Assembly: GCF_022601675.1 (NCBI RefSeq)
Contig: NZ_JAKVIL010000001.1
Location: forward strand, 62,001 to 126,000
Origin: Ancylobacter gelatini
GTDB taxonomy: Bacteria; Pseudomonadota; Alphaproteobacteria; Rhizobiales; Xanthobacteraceae
DNA length: 64,000 nt
Direction: 5' to 3'
The notes under the pieces are model-generated. The model was not told where the DNA came from. It was given only the letters and a program-made list of their open reading frames with translations, and did no database searches. Positions within the stretch are counted from its first letter, which is position 1. Each line of letters opens with the position of its first letter. This document shows, in pieces, positions 8,854 through 17,785 of the stretch. The translations under genes and the position numbers were made by a program.

Positions 8854-9900
8854 CTAAAGTCCGCCGCGCATGCCGATCTGCTGCTTCGGGACGCGGCGCA
8901 GGAAGATGTTGATGCGCGCGGGGTCGTTCTCCTGCGGGCGGATGACGAACTGCCAGTTCTTGTCGGAGAACTGATAGGCGGCGGCGTCCAGCAGCGCTTC
9001 CTCCGCTTCCGGGGGCAGCGCGAGGCCGAGGCCTTTGGAGAGGCTGTTCACCAGCGTCACGGTGCGCTGCTTGATGGTCTCGTTCACGGTTTCCGAGATC
9101 AGGTTCAGCTTGAAGCGCACCATGCCGACGGTCTCGGCATCAATGCCGAGAATGGTGGCGAACAGGCTGGCGCCGTCGCGGCCGAAGCGCTCGACCTCGG
9201 GCGTGCAGGACCACTCGCCCGCCTGCGAATCACGCTTCCATTCCGCGCCGTGCATGCCGATCGCGGCCAGATCCGCGCACAGATCCTCGGGCGAGCGCAG
9301 TTCCACAGGTTCCGGCGGCGCGGGAGGCTCGACAGGGGGTGCTACGGCGATGACCGGGGGCGGCGCCGGGGTAGGTGGCGCGGCGATGGGTGGCTCCGGG
9401 TCCTCTATGGCGGCTTCCACAGGAGAGGCGGGAGCCGGGGAGGCGGGCGCCGGCATGGGAGCCGGCATGGGAGCCGTGGGCACGGCGATCACCGGGACGG
9501 GCGGTTCCGGCAGGCTGGCGGGGGCGGCGAGCGCAATGGCGGGCGCAGCGGCCGGGGGCGCGGCGAGCAGGGGGGAAGGGGCGACGACGGGCGGAGCCTC
9601 CTCCGCCTCGGCCGGCAGGGCAAGGCGCAGCGGCAGAACGGCCCGCGCCGAGCCCGTCACCATCGGATCGACCGTGGGCGCAGCCGAAGCCGGGTCGGGG
9701 GCCGGTGCGGTCATCTCGAAGGGCGGGGGCTGGACGGGCGGCGCTGAGGGCTGGAGCCTGGGCGCAGCGACGGGCGGCGGGGCGGCAAAGGGAAGCTCGT
9801 CGCGCACCACGCCGTAGAGCAGGGCGCCGACGGCGCAGCCGGCCCCGAACAGCACGCACACCGACAGCCGCCCGGCCATGGAGGAGGGCGGGCGCTGCAT
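8854..9900 (-). CDS. Pro/Ala-rich membrane-anchored protein of unknown function
   Basis: Function not recognised. One transmembrane segment near the N-terminus (V-C-V-L-F-G-A-G-C-A-V-G-A-L-L) is followed by about 170 residues of Pro/Ala-rich linker, probably disordered and periplasmic. A compact C-terminal domain of about 115 residues starts near E-D-L-C-A-D-L and contains two Cys that could form a disulphide. The linker-plus-globular-domain layout recalls envelope-spanning proteins such as TonB or SPOR proteins, but no SPOR or TonB motif is seen. The start is uncertain: TTG at 9930, ATG at 9900 or ATG at 9879, all without a clear ribosome-binding site. Confidence 0.6.
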   Translation of the reverse strand: MQRPPSSMAGRLSVCVLFGAGCAVGALLYGVVRDELPFAAPPPVAAPRLQPSAPPVQPPPFEMTAPAPDPASAAPTVDPMVTGSARAVLPLRLALPAEAEEAPPVVAPSPLLAAPPAAAPAIALAAPASLPEPPVPVIAVPTAPMPAPMPAPASPAPASPVEAAIEDPEPPIAAPPTPAPPPVIAVAPPVEPPAPPEPVELRSPEDLCADLAAIGMHGAEWKRDSQAGEWSCTPEVERFGRDGASLFATILGIDAETVGMVRFKLNLISETVNETIKQRTVTLVNSLSKGLGLALPPEAEEALLDAAAYQFSDKNWQFVIRPQENDPARINIFLRRVPKQQIGMRGGL

Positions 9901-10016
9901 CGGGTGCGGGGACGGTACGGGGTGGGACAACGCGTTACCGTGATCGGATTACAACCACGGCAAGTATAGTGAACGCTTCGTAAACGGATCGCTAAGGCGG
10001 CCGGGCGCCCGATGCG

Positions 10017-11072
10017 CTACAGGCTGGCCCGGACCCGGTCGCTCAAATTGCGCCGGTCGCGCAGGATGGCGTCGAGCGCGGCCTGCTGGTCCGGGGTGCA
10101 GGGGAACTGCGCGAGCTGGTCGATCTGGTTCAGCGCGACGAGCCGCAGCAGGTCCTCGCGCGCGACTCCTGCGGCATCGCGGGGCAGGCGCTCGACCACC
10201 TGGATATGCTCCGGCGGCAGATGATCGGGCAGGGCGCCGGCGATTTCCGCGCGCAGCGTCGCCTCGTTCACCGTGGGCTCGGCCTCGACGAAGGCGTACA
10301 GCCCGAAACTGTGGCCGGCGGTGGGGAAGTCCATGATCTGGACCTCGCGCACGCCGGGAATCGCGGCCATGGCCTGCGCGAGGCGCGGACCCTGCTCCAT
10401 GGCGCGCGGGCCGCGGCCCTCGGTGTCGTGGTAATTCAGCAGACGGCGGGTGACGAAATTGTACACGCGCTTGCCGGTCGCCATCCAGATGCGGGTGAAC
10501 AGGCTCTTGCGGGCGAGGATGCGCTTTTCCGTGGCGGTCAGCGCCTCCGGGCAATAGCTGCGCTTCTGCTTGAGGAGGTGGCGGATATCCTCATAGGCGA
10601 AGACGCGGAACAGCTTGGAGCGGCGGCGGAAGCGGAAGGCGAGCTGGAAATCCATCAGCACCGCCTGCCCGTCCGCCGTGTAGAGCCAGTTCTGCGGCTT
10701 GGCGAGGTCGTTATGGGCGATGTTGCGGCGGTGCACCGCACGCAGTCCCTTGCGGGCCGAGGCGAACCAGGCGGTGTCGCCATAGGGCCGCGCGATCTGC
10801 AGCGGCACGCCGTCGACCCAGCCACGCACCAGCCAGCCTTCCTCCAGCGCATAGACCGGTACCGTGTAGCCAGAGCCTTCCGCCCGGCGCAGCGCGCCCG
10901 CCTCGCGCTTGGCGAAATGGCGGGCCAGCGGCTTGATCCACCACGCCACGTCGGAATAGCGGCGACGCACGGCGGGGAAAGCGCGGCCCGCGCCGTCATG
11001 CCAGAGGCCGCGTTCAATGGTGCTGAAGACATCGCGCTTCAGTACGGTATCCAGTTCGAAATGCCCGCTCAC
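10017..11072 (-). CDS. Kinase-like protein fused to an AMP-ligase C-terminal-like domain
   Basis: 351 residues. The N-terminal 180 or so look like a small protein- or lipopolysaccharide-kinase fold: catalytic loop H-N-D-L-A-K-P-Q-N and the metal-binding D-F-Q (in place of DFG) in L-M-D-F-Q-L-A-F. Residues from about 225 resemble the C-terminal domain of acyl-CoA synthetases: I-P-G-V-R-E-V-Q-I, then Y-A-F-V-E-A, L-R-A-E-I, and V-V-E-R-L-P-R followed by D-A-A-G-V-A-R. The catalytic Lys of the family SGKI motif is absent. The GTG start overlaps the trmFO stop (GTGA), so the two are translationally coupled. The substrate is unknown; the second-domain assignment rests on motif reading only. Confidence 0.65.
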   Translation of the reverse strand: MSGHFELDTVLKRDVFSTIERGLWHDGAGRAFPAVRRRYSDVAWWIKPLARHFAKREAGALRRAEGSGYTVPVYALEEGWLVRGWVDGVPLQIARPYGDTAWFASARKGLRAVHRRNIAHNDLAKPQNWLYTADGQAVLMDFQLAFRFRRRSKLFRVFAYEDIRHLLKQKRSYCPEALTATEKRILARKSLFTRIWMATGKRVYNFVTRRLLNYHDTEGRGPRAMEQGPRLAQAMAAIPGVREVQIMDFPTAGHSFGLYAFVEAEPTVNEATLRAEIAGALPDHLPPEHIQVVERLPRDAAGVAREDLLRLVALNQIDQLAQFPCTPDQQAALDAILRDRRNLSDRVRASL

Positions 11073-12502
11073 GCCGCCGCCCCGACCGTGGCGTCGACCT
11101 GCGCGGCGGCCCAGCCGTCGAGATCGCGCAGCGCGCGGCGCGCCATTTCCTGCTTCTTGGCGGCGGTCTTCTGCGGGCCCTTGAGCCGTTTGCCGTCGGC
11201 ATCGTGCAGCGGATTGGCGACCAGGGGCGGGAACAGGCCGAAATTGATGTTCATCGGCTGGAACGAGCGCGGGCCGGGTTCCACGGTCTCGATATGCCCG
11301 CCGGTGATGTGGCCGAGCAGGGCGCCGAGCGCGGAGGTGGCGGGCGGGGGCGTCAGTTCGAGGCCGAGCCGCTCGAAGCTGGCGAACAGGCCGGCGAGCA
11401 GGCCGATCGACGCGCTCTCGACATAGCCCTCGCAGCCGGTGATCTGACCGGCGAAGCGCAGGCGCGGCTCGGCCTTCAGGCGCAGCGTGGCGTCAAGCAG
11501 CTTGGGCGAATTGAGATAGGTGTTGCGGTGCAGGCCGCCGAGCCGGGCGAATTCGGCGTTCTCCAGCCCTGGAATCATGCGGAACAGGCGGACCTGATCG
11601 GCGTAGCGGGTCTTGGTCTGGAAGCCGACCATGTTGAACAGCGTGCCGAGCGCGTTGTCCTGCCTGAGCTGGACCACGGCATAGGCCTTCACGGTCGGGT
11701 TGTGGGCGTTGGTGAGGCCCATCGGCTTCATCGGGCCGTGGCGCAGCGTTTCGGGCCCGCGCGCGGCCATGACCTCGATCGGCAGGCAGCCGTCGAAATA
11801 GGGCGTGTTGGCCTCGAACTCGCGGAACGGCACGGTGTCGGAGGCGACCAGCGCGCTCACGAAGGCCTCGTACTGCGCCTTGTCCATCGGGCAGTTGATG
11901 TAGTCGGCGCCGGTGCCGCCGGGGCCGGCCTTGTCGTAGCGCGACTGGAACCAGCACACATCCATGTCGATCGAATCGAAATGGACGATGGGGGCGATGG
12001 CGTCGAAAAAGGCGAGCGCGGTCTCGTCGGTGCGGGCGCGGATCGCTTCGGCAAGGGCCGGCGAGGTGAGGGGGCCGGTGGCCACGACCACGCTGTCCCA
12101 GTCGTCGGGCGGCAGGCCGCCGACCTCGCGGCGGTCGACCGTGATCAGCGGGTTGGCCTCGATGGCGTCGGTGACGGCTTGCGCGAAGCCCTCGCGATCC
12201 ACCGCCAGCGCACCGCCGGCCGGAATCTGGTGCGTGTCGGCGCAGCTCATGATGAGCGAGCCGAGCCGGCGCATCTCGGCATGCAGCACGCCGACCGCGT
12301 TGGCGGTGGCGTCGTCAGAGCGGAAGGAATTCGAGCAGACGAGTTCCGCCAGCCGGTCGCCCTGATGGGCGTCGGTGCCCCGCTCCGGGCGCATCTCGTG
12401 CAGAATCACGGGCACGCCGCGCCGGGCGATCTGCCACGCGGCTTCCGAACCCGCGAGGCCGCCGCCGACGACGTGGATGGGGCGGGTCGTTTCCATGCTC
12501 AT
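11069..12502 (-). CDS. trmFO: tRNA (uracil-54-C5)-methyltransferase, folate/FAD-dependent
   Basis: TrmFO makes ribothymidine at position 54 of tRNA from methylenetetrahydrofolate and FADH2. The 477-residue protein begins with the FAD-binding [13 protein letters not shown] and the family signature H-E-M-R-P followed by L-V-C-S-N-S-F-R-S, which includes a conserved Cys. Length matches the family. The ATG at 12502 (MSMETT) has GGAA about 7 bases upstream; the ATG at 12496 is an alternative, and upstream extension to 12805 is not supported. It overlaps the kinase-like gene downstream. Confidence 0.93.
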   Translation of the reverse strand: MSMETTRPIHVVGGGLAGSEAAWQIARRGVPVILHEMRPERGTDAHQGDRLAELVCSNSFRSDDATANAVGVLHAEMRRLGSLIMSCADTHQIPAGGALAVDREGFAQAVTDAIEANPLITVDRREVGGLPPDDWDSVVVATGPLTSPALAEAIRARTDETALAFFDAIAPIVHFDSIDMDVCWFQSRYDKAGPGGTGADYINCPMDKAQYEAFVSALVASDTVPFREFEANTPYFDGCLPIEVMAARGPETLRHGPMKPMGLTNAHNPTVKAYAVVQLRQDNALGTLFNMVGFQTKTRYADQVRLFRMIPGLENAEFARLGGLHRNTYLNSPKLLDATLRLKAEPRLRFAGQITGCEGYVESASIGLLAGLFASFERLGLELTPPPATSALGALLGHITGGHIETVEPGPRSFQPMNINFGLFPPLVANPLHDADGKRLKGPQKTAAKKQEMARRALRDLDGWAAAQVDATVGAAA

Positions 12503-12602
12503 GCCGTTCCGATCCGAATTCACGAGCGGCCGTTTAGCACGGATCGCGGCAAGGTGCAGTCCGGGGCAGGGCCATTGTGGACGGGCCCGTGGACCCAAAC
12601 GA

Positions 12603-12630
12603 AAACGGCCCCGGATGTCCGGGGCCGTTT
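12603..12630 (-). terminator. Terminator after the DUF1127 gene
   Basis: A perfect 12-base inverted repeat AAACGGCCCCGG with a 4-base loop ends in TTTTC on the minus strand, 30 bases past the DUF1127 stop. Confidence 0.8.
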
Positions 12631-12659
12631 CCACGAATGCACGAATATCGATGCGTCGA

Positions 12660-12821
12660 TCAGGCGGCGGCGGCGGCGCGGCGCGCGACCCGGACGATCT
12701 CGCTGCGCGACACGTTGATGTCGGCGAGGGTGCGGTCATCGAGCTGCGAAAGCTCGAGAAGGGTGCGGCGGTACGCCTGCCAGCGGCGGATCTGCTTGGC
12801 AACAAGGCCCCAGAGCAGCAT
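12660..12821 (-). CDS. DUF1127 (YjiS-like) small protein
   Basis: 53-residue Arg-rich protein starting M-L-L-W-G-L-V-A-K and carrying the family pattern R-R-W[21 protein letters not shown], then I-N-V-S-R-S-E-I near the C-terminus. DUF1127 proteins are abundant in alphaproteobacteria; several are reported to affect RNA turnover, phosphate or stress responses, some through RNA binding. It stands alone with its own terminator (12603-12630). About 250 bases upstream, to 13069, are non-coding apart from the sulfhydrylase terminator. Confidence 0.85.
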   Translation of the reverse strand: MLLWGLVAKQIRRWQAYRRTLLELSQLDDRTLADINVSRSEIVRVARRAAAAA

Positions 12822-13011
12822 TTGTAGTCTCCATCAGTTTAAGGCAACGGATCGCGGCCACGTCGTAGCTGCACGCCCGTTAATCATCCTGGTGCCTATA
12901 TATTCGACACCCTGCCCAAACAGTAGGAAATATACTGCATTCCAGACCTGCGCCGCCCGCATGACGCGCTCATATTTCATTCACGATTCGCGGGGCGCGG
13001 GTCCGGCGGAA

Positions 13012-13050
13012 AACGACAAGGCGCGCGGAAGGGCTCCGCGCGCCTCGTTT
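13012..13050 (-). terminator. Terminator after the sulfhydrylase gene
   Basis: Ten-base stem GGCGCGCGGA (13020-13029) pairs with 13035-13044 around a 5-base loop. The flanks AACGA and TCGTT can extend it, and the minus strand then reads a T-rich run. Confidence 0.75.
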
Positions 13051-13069
13051 TCCAAGGGTTTGGCCGGGC

Positions 13070-14374
13070 TCAGATTCCGGCGAGCGCCTGTTCCAGATCG
13101 GCGATGATGTCGGCGACATCCTCGATGCCGACCGAGATGCGGATCACGTCCGGTCCCGCCCCGGCGGCGGTCTTCTGGACGTCCGACAATTGCCGGTGCG
13201 TGGTCGAGGCCGGGTGGATGATCAGCGATCGGGTGTCGCCGACATTGGCGAGATGGGAGAACAGCCGGACGCGCGACACCAGCGCGGCGCCCGCCTCATA
13301 GCCGCCCTGCACGCCGAAGGTGAACACCGCGCCCGCGCCCTTGGGCAGGTAGCGCTGGGCGAGGTTGTAATAGCGGTCGCCCGGCAGGCCGGGATAGCTC
13401 ACCCATTCCACCTTGGGATGATCGGACAGGAAGCCGGCCACCGCGCGCGCATTCTCGCAATGGCGCTGCATGCGGAGCGGCAGGGTCTCGATGCCGGTGA
13501 GCAGCAGGAAGGCGTTGAACGGCGAGAGCGCCGGGCCGAGATCACGCAGGCCGAGCACGCGGGCGGCGATGGCGAAGGCGAAATTGCCGAAGGCTTCGCC
13601 CAGCACCATGCCGTTATATTCCGGGCGCGGCTGCGACAGCATGGGATAGCGCGCATCGCGCAGCCAGTTGAACGTTCCGGCATCCACGATGATGCCGCCG
13701 ATCGAATTGCCATGGCCCCCGAGGAACTTGGTGGCCGAATGCACCACGATGTCGGCGCCGTGCTCGATCGGGCGGATCAGGTAGGGGGTGGCCAGCGTGT
13801 TGTCGACGATGAGCGGCACGCCGGCACGGCGCGCGACCTTCGAGATTCCCTCGATATCGGTGACCACGCCGCCGGGATTGGCGATCGATTCGATGAAGAT
13901 CGCCTTGGTGCGGGGGGAGACCGCGCGGGCGAAGGATTCGGGATCATCGCCATCGGCCCACACCACGTTCCAGCCGAAGCTCTTGAAGGCATGGTTGAAC
14001 TGGTTGACCGAGCCGCCATAGAGCTTGTTGGAGGCGACGAACTCGTCACCGGGCATCAGCAGGGTCTGGAAGGTGAGAAGCTGGGCGGCGTGGCCGGACG
14101 CCACCGCCAGCGCGGCGGTGCCGCCTTCCAGCGCCGCGACGCGCTCTTCCAGAACCGCCGTCGTGGGGTTGGTGATGCGCGTGTAGATGTTGCCGAACGC
14201 CTGCAGGCCGAATAGCGCCGCGGCCTGGTCGACATCCTCGAACACGAAGGATGTGGTCTGGTAGATCGGCGTCACCCGCGCCTTGGTGGTGGGGTCCGGC
14301 TGCGCGCCGGCATGGACGGCGAGGGTGGCGAAGCCGGGGATGGCGGGATTGTTGGCGTCGGGCGTGTCGGTCAT
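13070..14374 (-). CDS. O-acetylhomoserine aminocarboxypropyltransferase (sulfhydrylase)
   Basis: PLP enzyme of the Cys/Met metabolism family, 434 residues, making homocysteine from O-acetylhomoserine and sulphide. Motifs are [11 protein letters not shown] near the N-terminus, Y-T-R-I-T-N-P-T, the PLP region [10 protein letters not shown] with the Schiff-base Lys near residue 205, and a C-terminal H-P-A-S-T-T-H-R-Q. Length and the long insert near the PLP Lys favour MetY-type sulfhydrylase over MetB or MetC. The ATG at 14374 has GGAGAG 4 bases upstream; the GTG at 14386 is an alternative. Two competing hairpins precede the start (14387-14405). Confidence 0.9.
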   Translation of the reverse strand: MTDTPDANNPAIPGFATLAVHAGAQPDPTTKARVTPIYQTTSFVFEDVDQAAALFGLQAFGNIYTRITNPTTAVLEERVAALEGGTAALAVASGHAAQLLTFQTLLMPGDEFVASNKLYGGSVNQFNHAFKSFGWNVVWADGDDPESFARAVSPRTKAIFIESIANPGGVVTDIEGISKVARRAGVPLIVDNTLATPYLIRPIEHGADIVVHSATKFLGGHGNSIGGIIVDAGTFNWLRDARYPMLSQPRPEYNGMVLGEAFGNFAFAIAARVLGLRDLGPALSPFNAFLLLTGIETLPLRMQRHCENARAVAGFLSDHPKVEWVSYPGLPGDRYYNLAQRYLPKGAGAVFTFGVQGGYEAGAALVSRVRLFSHLANVGDTRSLIIHPASTTHRQLSDVQKTAAGAGPDVIRISVGIEDVADIIADLEQALAGI

Positions 14375-14386
14375 GGCGCTCTCCAC

Positions 14387-14405
14387 GTCCCCTCAGTCGG
14401 GACTG
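14387..14405 (-). promoter_or_regulatory. Possible alternating hairpins in the sulfhydrylase leader
   Basis: GTCCC (14387-14391) can pair with GGGAC (14399-14403), and CAGTC (14394-14398) with GACTG (14401-14405). The two pairings share bases and exclude each other. They end just upstream of the ribosome-binding site. No known SAM-riboswitch core was recognised. Confidence 0.25.
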
Positions 14406-14663
14406 TTCGCCGGCACGCAACCATAGCCGTGCGCGGTAACGCAAGTCCGTTATCCACCGGAGCCCCGGCAGTTGCGCGCCTGCACATTCGCGAATTCGCG
14501 CATGTTTGGCGACGGAATGCGGGGCGCGCGGCCGGTTTCACGAAGAAAATGGCGCATTCGCGAAGCTGACGGTGCCGGCCATGTTCGGCTTGGGCATCTG
14601 GTTGAGCCATTCCCCCGGACGCCGTCCCGAGCGGACGCGCTCCCGCTCAGCCGCGAGACCTTC

Positions 14664-15506
14664 ATGCGCTATGAGACTGCCGGCCGCCTCGGCCTGCCGC
14701 TTGCCGGATGCATCCTGATGCTCACGCCGGCACTCGCCACCGACCCGTCCCGGACCGATGCCGCCGATCCGGGCATGTTCCTCTCTCCCGCCGCGCCCGG
14801 CAGCCTGATGTTCGTGGGCGAGAAGCTCGCCGAGTGGAACGTGGTGCTGGGCGGCGGGGCGCTGATCGCGCCGAAATATGAAGGGTCGGACGAATTCGAT
14901 GTCCAGCCGATCCCCTTCGTCACCGCGACGCTCGGCGAGCATGTGAAGGTCGATCCACGCGAGGTGTCGGTCAATCTCTACAGCCTCGGCGCGCTCGGGC
15001 TCAGCGGGCAGGTCGGCTATGACACCGGCCGCAAGGAGGATGATTCCGATCATCTGCGCGGGCTGGGCGATATCGATGTCGGCGGCGTGGTCGGCGCCAC
15101 GCTGACCTATGAGATGGGGCCGGCGGAGTTTTACGGCTCGCTGGAGCGCATCATCGGCGGCAGTGACGGGATGCAGGCTAGGCTCGGCGTCAAGCTCGCC
15201 CATGAGGCCGGCCGGTTCCACCTCTCGGCCGATCTCTCCACCACCTGGGCCGACGAGAATTATATGGAGGCCTATTTCGGCGTCACGCCGCTGCAGGCGG
15301 CCCGCTCGGGCCTGCCGCAATACGAGATCGGCGCCGGCTTCAAGCGCGTCGATCTCGACCTGTCGGCGACCTATGCCGTGACCGAGCACTGGCTGGTGCG
15401 CGGCGAAATCGGGCTCGGCTATCTGCTCGGCGACGTGGCCGACAGCCCCGTGGTGCAGGAGGCCTTCCAGCCCTCGGCCATGGTGCTGATCGGCTATCGG
15501 TTCTGA
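14664..15506 (+). CDS. MipA/OmpV family outer-membrane protein
   Basis: 280-residue exported protein. The signal peptide runs to about residue 25 (L-A-G-C-I-L-M-L-T-P-A-L-A). The mature part has alternating beta-strand patterns, the MipA/OmpV-like start W-x-V-x-L-G-G-G-A-x-x-x-P-K-Y-E-G-S-D, and ends in Y-R-F, the C-terminal Phe expected for BAM-inserted outer-membrane barrels. Family members bind murein-synthesis scaffolds or act in osmotic or metal stress; the role here is unknown. The ATG at 14664 is chosen because it begins the signal peptide. Confidence 0.88.
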   Translation: MRYETAGRLGLPLAGCILMLTPALATDPSRTDAADPGMFLSPAAPGSLMFVGEKLAEWNVVLGGGALIAPKYEGSDEFDVQPIPFVTATLGEHVKVDPREVSVNLYSLGALGLSGQVGYDTGRKEDDSDHLRGLGDIDVGGVVGATLTYEMGPAEFYGSLERIIGGSDGMQARLGVKLAHEAGRFHLSADLSTTWADENYMEAYFGVTPLQAARSGLPQYEIGAGFKRVDLDLSATYAVTEHWLVRGEIGLGYLLGDVADSPVVQEAFQPSAMVLIGYRF

Positions 15507-15512
15507 GCGCCC

Positions 15513-15965
15513 TCAGGCAGGGGTGGCGACGCCGAGCCGGGGGATGTCGATGGCCGGGCAGCGGTCCATGATCACCGCGACGCCGGCCGCCTCCGCCTTG
15601 GCCGCGGCGGCATCGTCGCGCACGCCGAGCTGGCCCCAGATCAGCTTCGGGCGCGGGGAGAGGGCGAGCGCCTCATCGACGACAGCGCCGAGATATTCGG
15701 GCGCGCGGAACACGTCCACCATGTCGATCGGCTCGGGCACATCCGCGAGGCGGGCATAGGTCGGCAGCCCGGCAATGTCGCGGCCCGCCTGGCCGGGGTT
15801 GATCGCGATGACCCGGTAGCCGCGCGCGGCGAGGTAGCGCGCCACGCCATGGCTCGGTCGCGCTGGATTGGGGCTGGCGCCGACCACGGCGATGGTGCGG
15901 ACCCGGCCGAGCCAGCCGGCGATGGTGGCGTCGTCGTAATGATCGTGATCGAGGTGAGCGGTCAT
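15513..15965 (-). CDS. CoA-binding domain protein (YccU-like)
   Basis: 150-residue single-domain Rossmann protein with I-A-V-V-G-A-S-P-N-P-A-R-P-S-H-G-V near residue 25, then V-I-A-I-N-P-G and I-W-x-Q-L-G-V near 110. The C-terminal V-I-M-D-R-C-P-A-I-D includes the Cys conserved in this family. It resembles the CoA-binding domain of succinyl-CoA synthetase without a catalytic partner. Biological role is unknown. The N-terminal stretch H-L-D-H-D-H-Y-D-D is unusually rich in His and Asp. Convergent with the MipA gene, 6-base gap. Confidence 0.85.
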   Translation of the reverse strand: MTAHLDHDHYDDATIAGWLGRVRTIAVVGASPNPARPSHGVARYLAARGYRVIAINPGQAGRDIAGLPTYARLADVPEPIDMVDVFRAPEYLGAVVDEALALSPRPKLIWGQLGVRDDAAAAKAEAAGVAVIMDRCPAIDIPRLGVATPA

Positions 15966-16097
15966 GCGAATGGTCTCCTGCGCGGACGTGCCGTTTCCAT
16001 CAATATGGTGCGGGGACGGCATCAAAACTATTGGCGTGCGGGCCGGCCGGCCGCGCGGCCTAATGCAGCGGCGAAACAAAGACAGGGAGGCGCCGCC

Positions 16098-16556
16098 ATG
16101 CGGATGAGTGCCGGGGAATTGCAGGCCTATCTGGTGAAGGAGTTTCCGCAGGCGTTCGGGCCGGGGCGCGTGCACGAGGTAGTGCGGGTCGACGCCAGCG
16201 GAATCAGCCTGAAGCTGGAGGCGGGCGAGGAGCATCTGCGGCCTGGCGCCACCGTCTCCGGCCCGGCGATGATGGGGCTGGCCGACATCGCCGCCTATGC
16301 CGCGATACTGGCGGCGATCGGCCCGGTGCCGCTGGCGGTCACCACCAATTTCTCGATCAACTTCCTGCGCAAGCCCGCGCCCGGCGCGATCATCGCCGAT
16401 GCCGGCCTGCTGAAGCTCGGCCAGAGGCTCGCCGTGTGCGAGGTGGCGCTGCGCGCGCCCCGCCCCGAGGGGGGTGATCCATCCGCGACCGAGGGCGAGG
16501 AGGAGCTGTACGCCCACGCTGTAACGACCTATTCGATCCCGCCGCGAGTGATTTGA
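16098..16556 (+). CDS. PaaI-family hotdog thioesterase
   Basis: 152-residue hotdog-fold protein, probably hydrolysing acyl-CoA thioesters in the cytoplasm. The central motif is G-P-A-M-M-G-L-A-D-I-A-A-Y-A-A, which supplies the Asp of PaaI-like active sites, followed by T-T-N-F-S-I-N-F-L-R-K-P, the strand that packs against the hot-dog helix. The start is set by AGGGAGG 7 bases before ATG 16098. Substrate unknown. It lies just upstream of the rplM promoter. Confidence 0.85.
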   Translation: MRMSAGELQAYLVKEFPQAFGPGRVHEVVRVDASGISLKLEAGEEHLRPGATVSGPAMMGLADIAAYAAILAAIGPVPLAVTTNFSINFLRKPAPGAIIADAGLLKLGQRLAVCEVALRAPRPEGGDPSATEGEEELYAHAVTTYSIPPRVI

Positions 16557-16632
16557 GGCACTTATTTGCGGGTATTAAAGTACCAACTTTGTAAGTATTT
16601 GATTTATATCGTATATTTCGGATATGTACGCA

Positions 16633-16661
16633 TTGACGTTGCGCGCCGCTTCGCGTAGAAG
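16633..16661 (+). promoter_or_regulatory. Housekeeping promoter of rplM-rpsI
   Basis: TTGACG (16633-16638), a 17-base spacer and TAGAAG (16656-16661) make a strong alphaproteobacterial sigma-70-type promoter, giving a leader of about 55 bases before rplM. Confidence 0.7.
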
Positions 16662-16684
16662 CCGCGTCCAAGTGAAATGCGGCC

Positions 16685-16707
16685 GCGAGAGGCTGCATGT
16701 CTCTCGC
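16685..16707 (+). promoter_or_regulatory. Hairpin in the rplM leader
   Basis: GCGAGAG (16685-16691) pairs perfectly with CTCTCGC (16701-16707) across a 9-base loop, ending 15 bases before the rplM start. It could be an autoregulatory element, but no L13-binding site is proved. Confidence 0.35.
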
Positions 16708-16722
16708 ATATGGAATGGTCTC

Positions 16723-17184
16723 ATGAAGACGTTTTCGGCAAAACCCGCCGATATTGAGAAGAAGTGGTTCGTGATCGACGCCACCGGCCTCGTGGTCGGT
16801 CGTCTCGCGACCATCATCGCGATGCGCCTCAAGGGCAAGCACAAGCCGATCTACACCCCCCACGTCGATTGCGGCGACAACATTGTCGTCATCAACGCGG
16901 AGAAGGTGGTGCTGACCGGCGCCAAGCGCGACGACAAGGTCTATTACCACCATACCGGCTTCCCCGGCGGCATCAAGGAGCGGACTGCGAAGTTCATCCT
17001 CGAAGGCCGTTTCCCGGAGCGCGTGGTGGAGAAGGCGGTCGAGCGCATGCTCGCCCGCGGCCCGCTCGGCCGCAAGCTGATGGGCAATCTGCGTGTCTAC
17101 AAGGGCGCCAGCCACCCGCACGAGGCCCAGCAGCCGGAAGTGCTCGACGTCGCCGCGCTCAACCGCAAGAATGTGGGGAACTGA
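16723..17184 (+). CDS. rplM: 50S ribosomal protein L13
   Basis: 153-residue L13, an early assembly protein of the large subunit that binds 23S rRNA. Features include [16 protein letters not shown], the [10 protein letters not shown] stretch, H-H-T-G-F-P-G-G and [11 protein letters not shown]. The start at 16723 fits the family length; an upstream ATG at 16624 lies within the promoter. One base separates it from rpsI, the conserved L13-S9 operon. Confidence 0.97.
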   Translation: MKTFSAKPADIEKKWFVIDATGLVVGRLATIIAMRLKGKHKPIYTPHVDCGDNIVVINAEKVVLTGAKRDDKVYYHHTGFPGGIKERTAKFILEGRFPERVVEKAVERMLARGPLGRKLMGNLRVYKGASHPHEAQQPEVLDVAALNRKNVGN

Positions 17185-17185
17185 T

Positions 17186-17659
17186 ATGGCCGAGCTCAAG
17201 TCGCTCGACGGGCTCGAAGCCCTGAAGACCCAGGCCGACGACGCGCCCAAGCACGTCCAGAAGCTGGACAAGTTCGGCCGCGCCTACGCTACCGGCAAGC
17301 GCAAGAACGCCGTTGCCCGCGTGTGGATCCGTCCCGGCACCGGCAAGATCACCGTCAACGAGCGCACCCTTGAGGTGTATTTCGCCCGTCCGGTGCTGCG
17401 CATGATCATCAACCAGCCCTTCGGCGCTGCCTCGCGCGCTGGTCAGTATGACGTTGTGTGCACCGTCTCCGGCGGCGGTCTCTCCGGTCAGGCTGGCGCG
17501 CTGCGCCACGGCATCTCGCGCGCGCTCACCTATTATGAGCCCGAGCTGCGTGGCCCGCTCAAGAAGGGCGGCTTCCTGACCCGCGACTCGCGCGTCGTCG
17601 AGCGCAAGAAGTACGGCAAGGCCAAGGCCCGCCGCAGCTTCCAGTTCTCGAAGCGCTGA
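17186..17659 (+). CDS. rpsI: 30S ribosomal protein S9
   Basis: 157-residue S9 with [30 protein letters not shown] and the invariant C-terminal S-K-R that reaches the P-site tRNA. It has an N-terminal extension of about 35 residues before the core, usual in alphaproteobacteria. It begins 1 base after the rplM stop and is followed by a strong terminator. Confidence 0.97.
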   Translation: MAELKSLDGLEALKTQADDAPKHVQKLDKFGRAYATGKRKNAVARVWIRPGTGKITVNERTLEVYFARPVLRMIINQPFGAASRAGQYDVVCTVSGGGLSGQAGALRHGISRALTYYEPELRGPLKKGGFLTRDSRVVERKKYGKAKARRSFQFSKR

Positions 17660-17684
17660 TCGTTTTTATACGACCAAATCGAGA

Positions 17685-17712
17685 GGGGCAGGCCGCAAGG
17701 CCTGCCCCTTTT
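17685..17712 (+). terminator. Terminator after rpsI
   Basis: Perfect 10-base stem GGGGCAGGCC with GCAA tetraloop, followed by TTTT. Confidence 0.9.
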
Positions 17713-17785
17713 GCATGAGCAGGGTTATGCTGCATCGCATGGCGGGCGAAAGCCTTGGCGGGAGCCGGGGATTTCCGGTTGTTGG

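Noticed and set aside
7597-9747. Very long plus-strand frame opposite the Gfo/Idh and Pro-rich genes
   Set aside because: Composition is Arg/Gly/His without domains, and the minus strand encodes a recognisable dehydrogenase there.
14375-14470. SAM-II riboswitch before the sulfhydrylase
   Set aside because: The conserved pseudoknot core was looked for and not recognised; only short hairpins are present.
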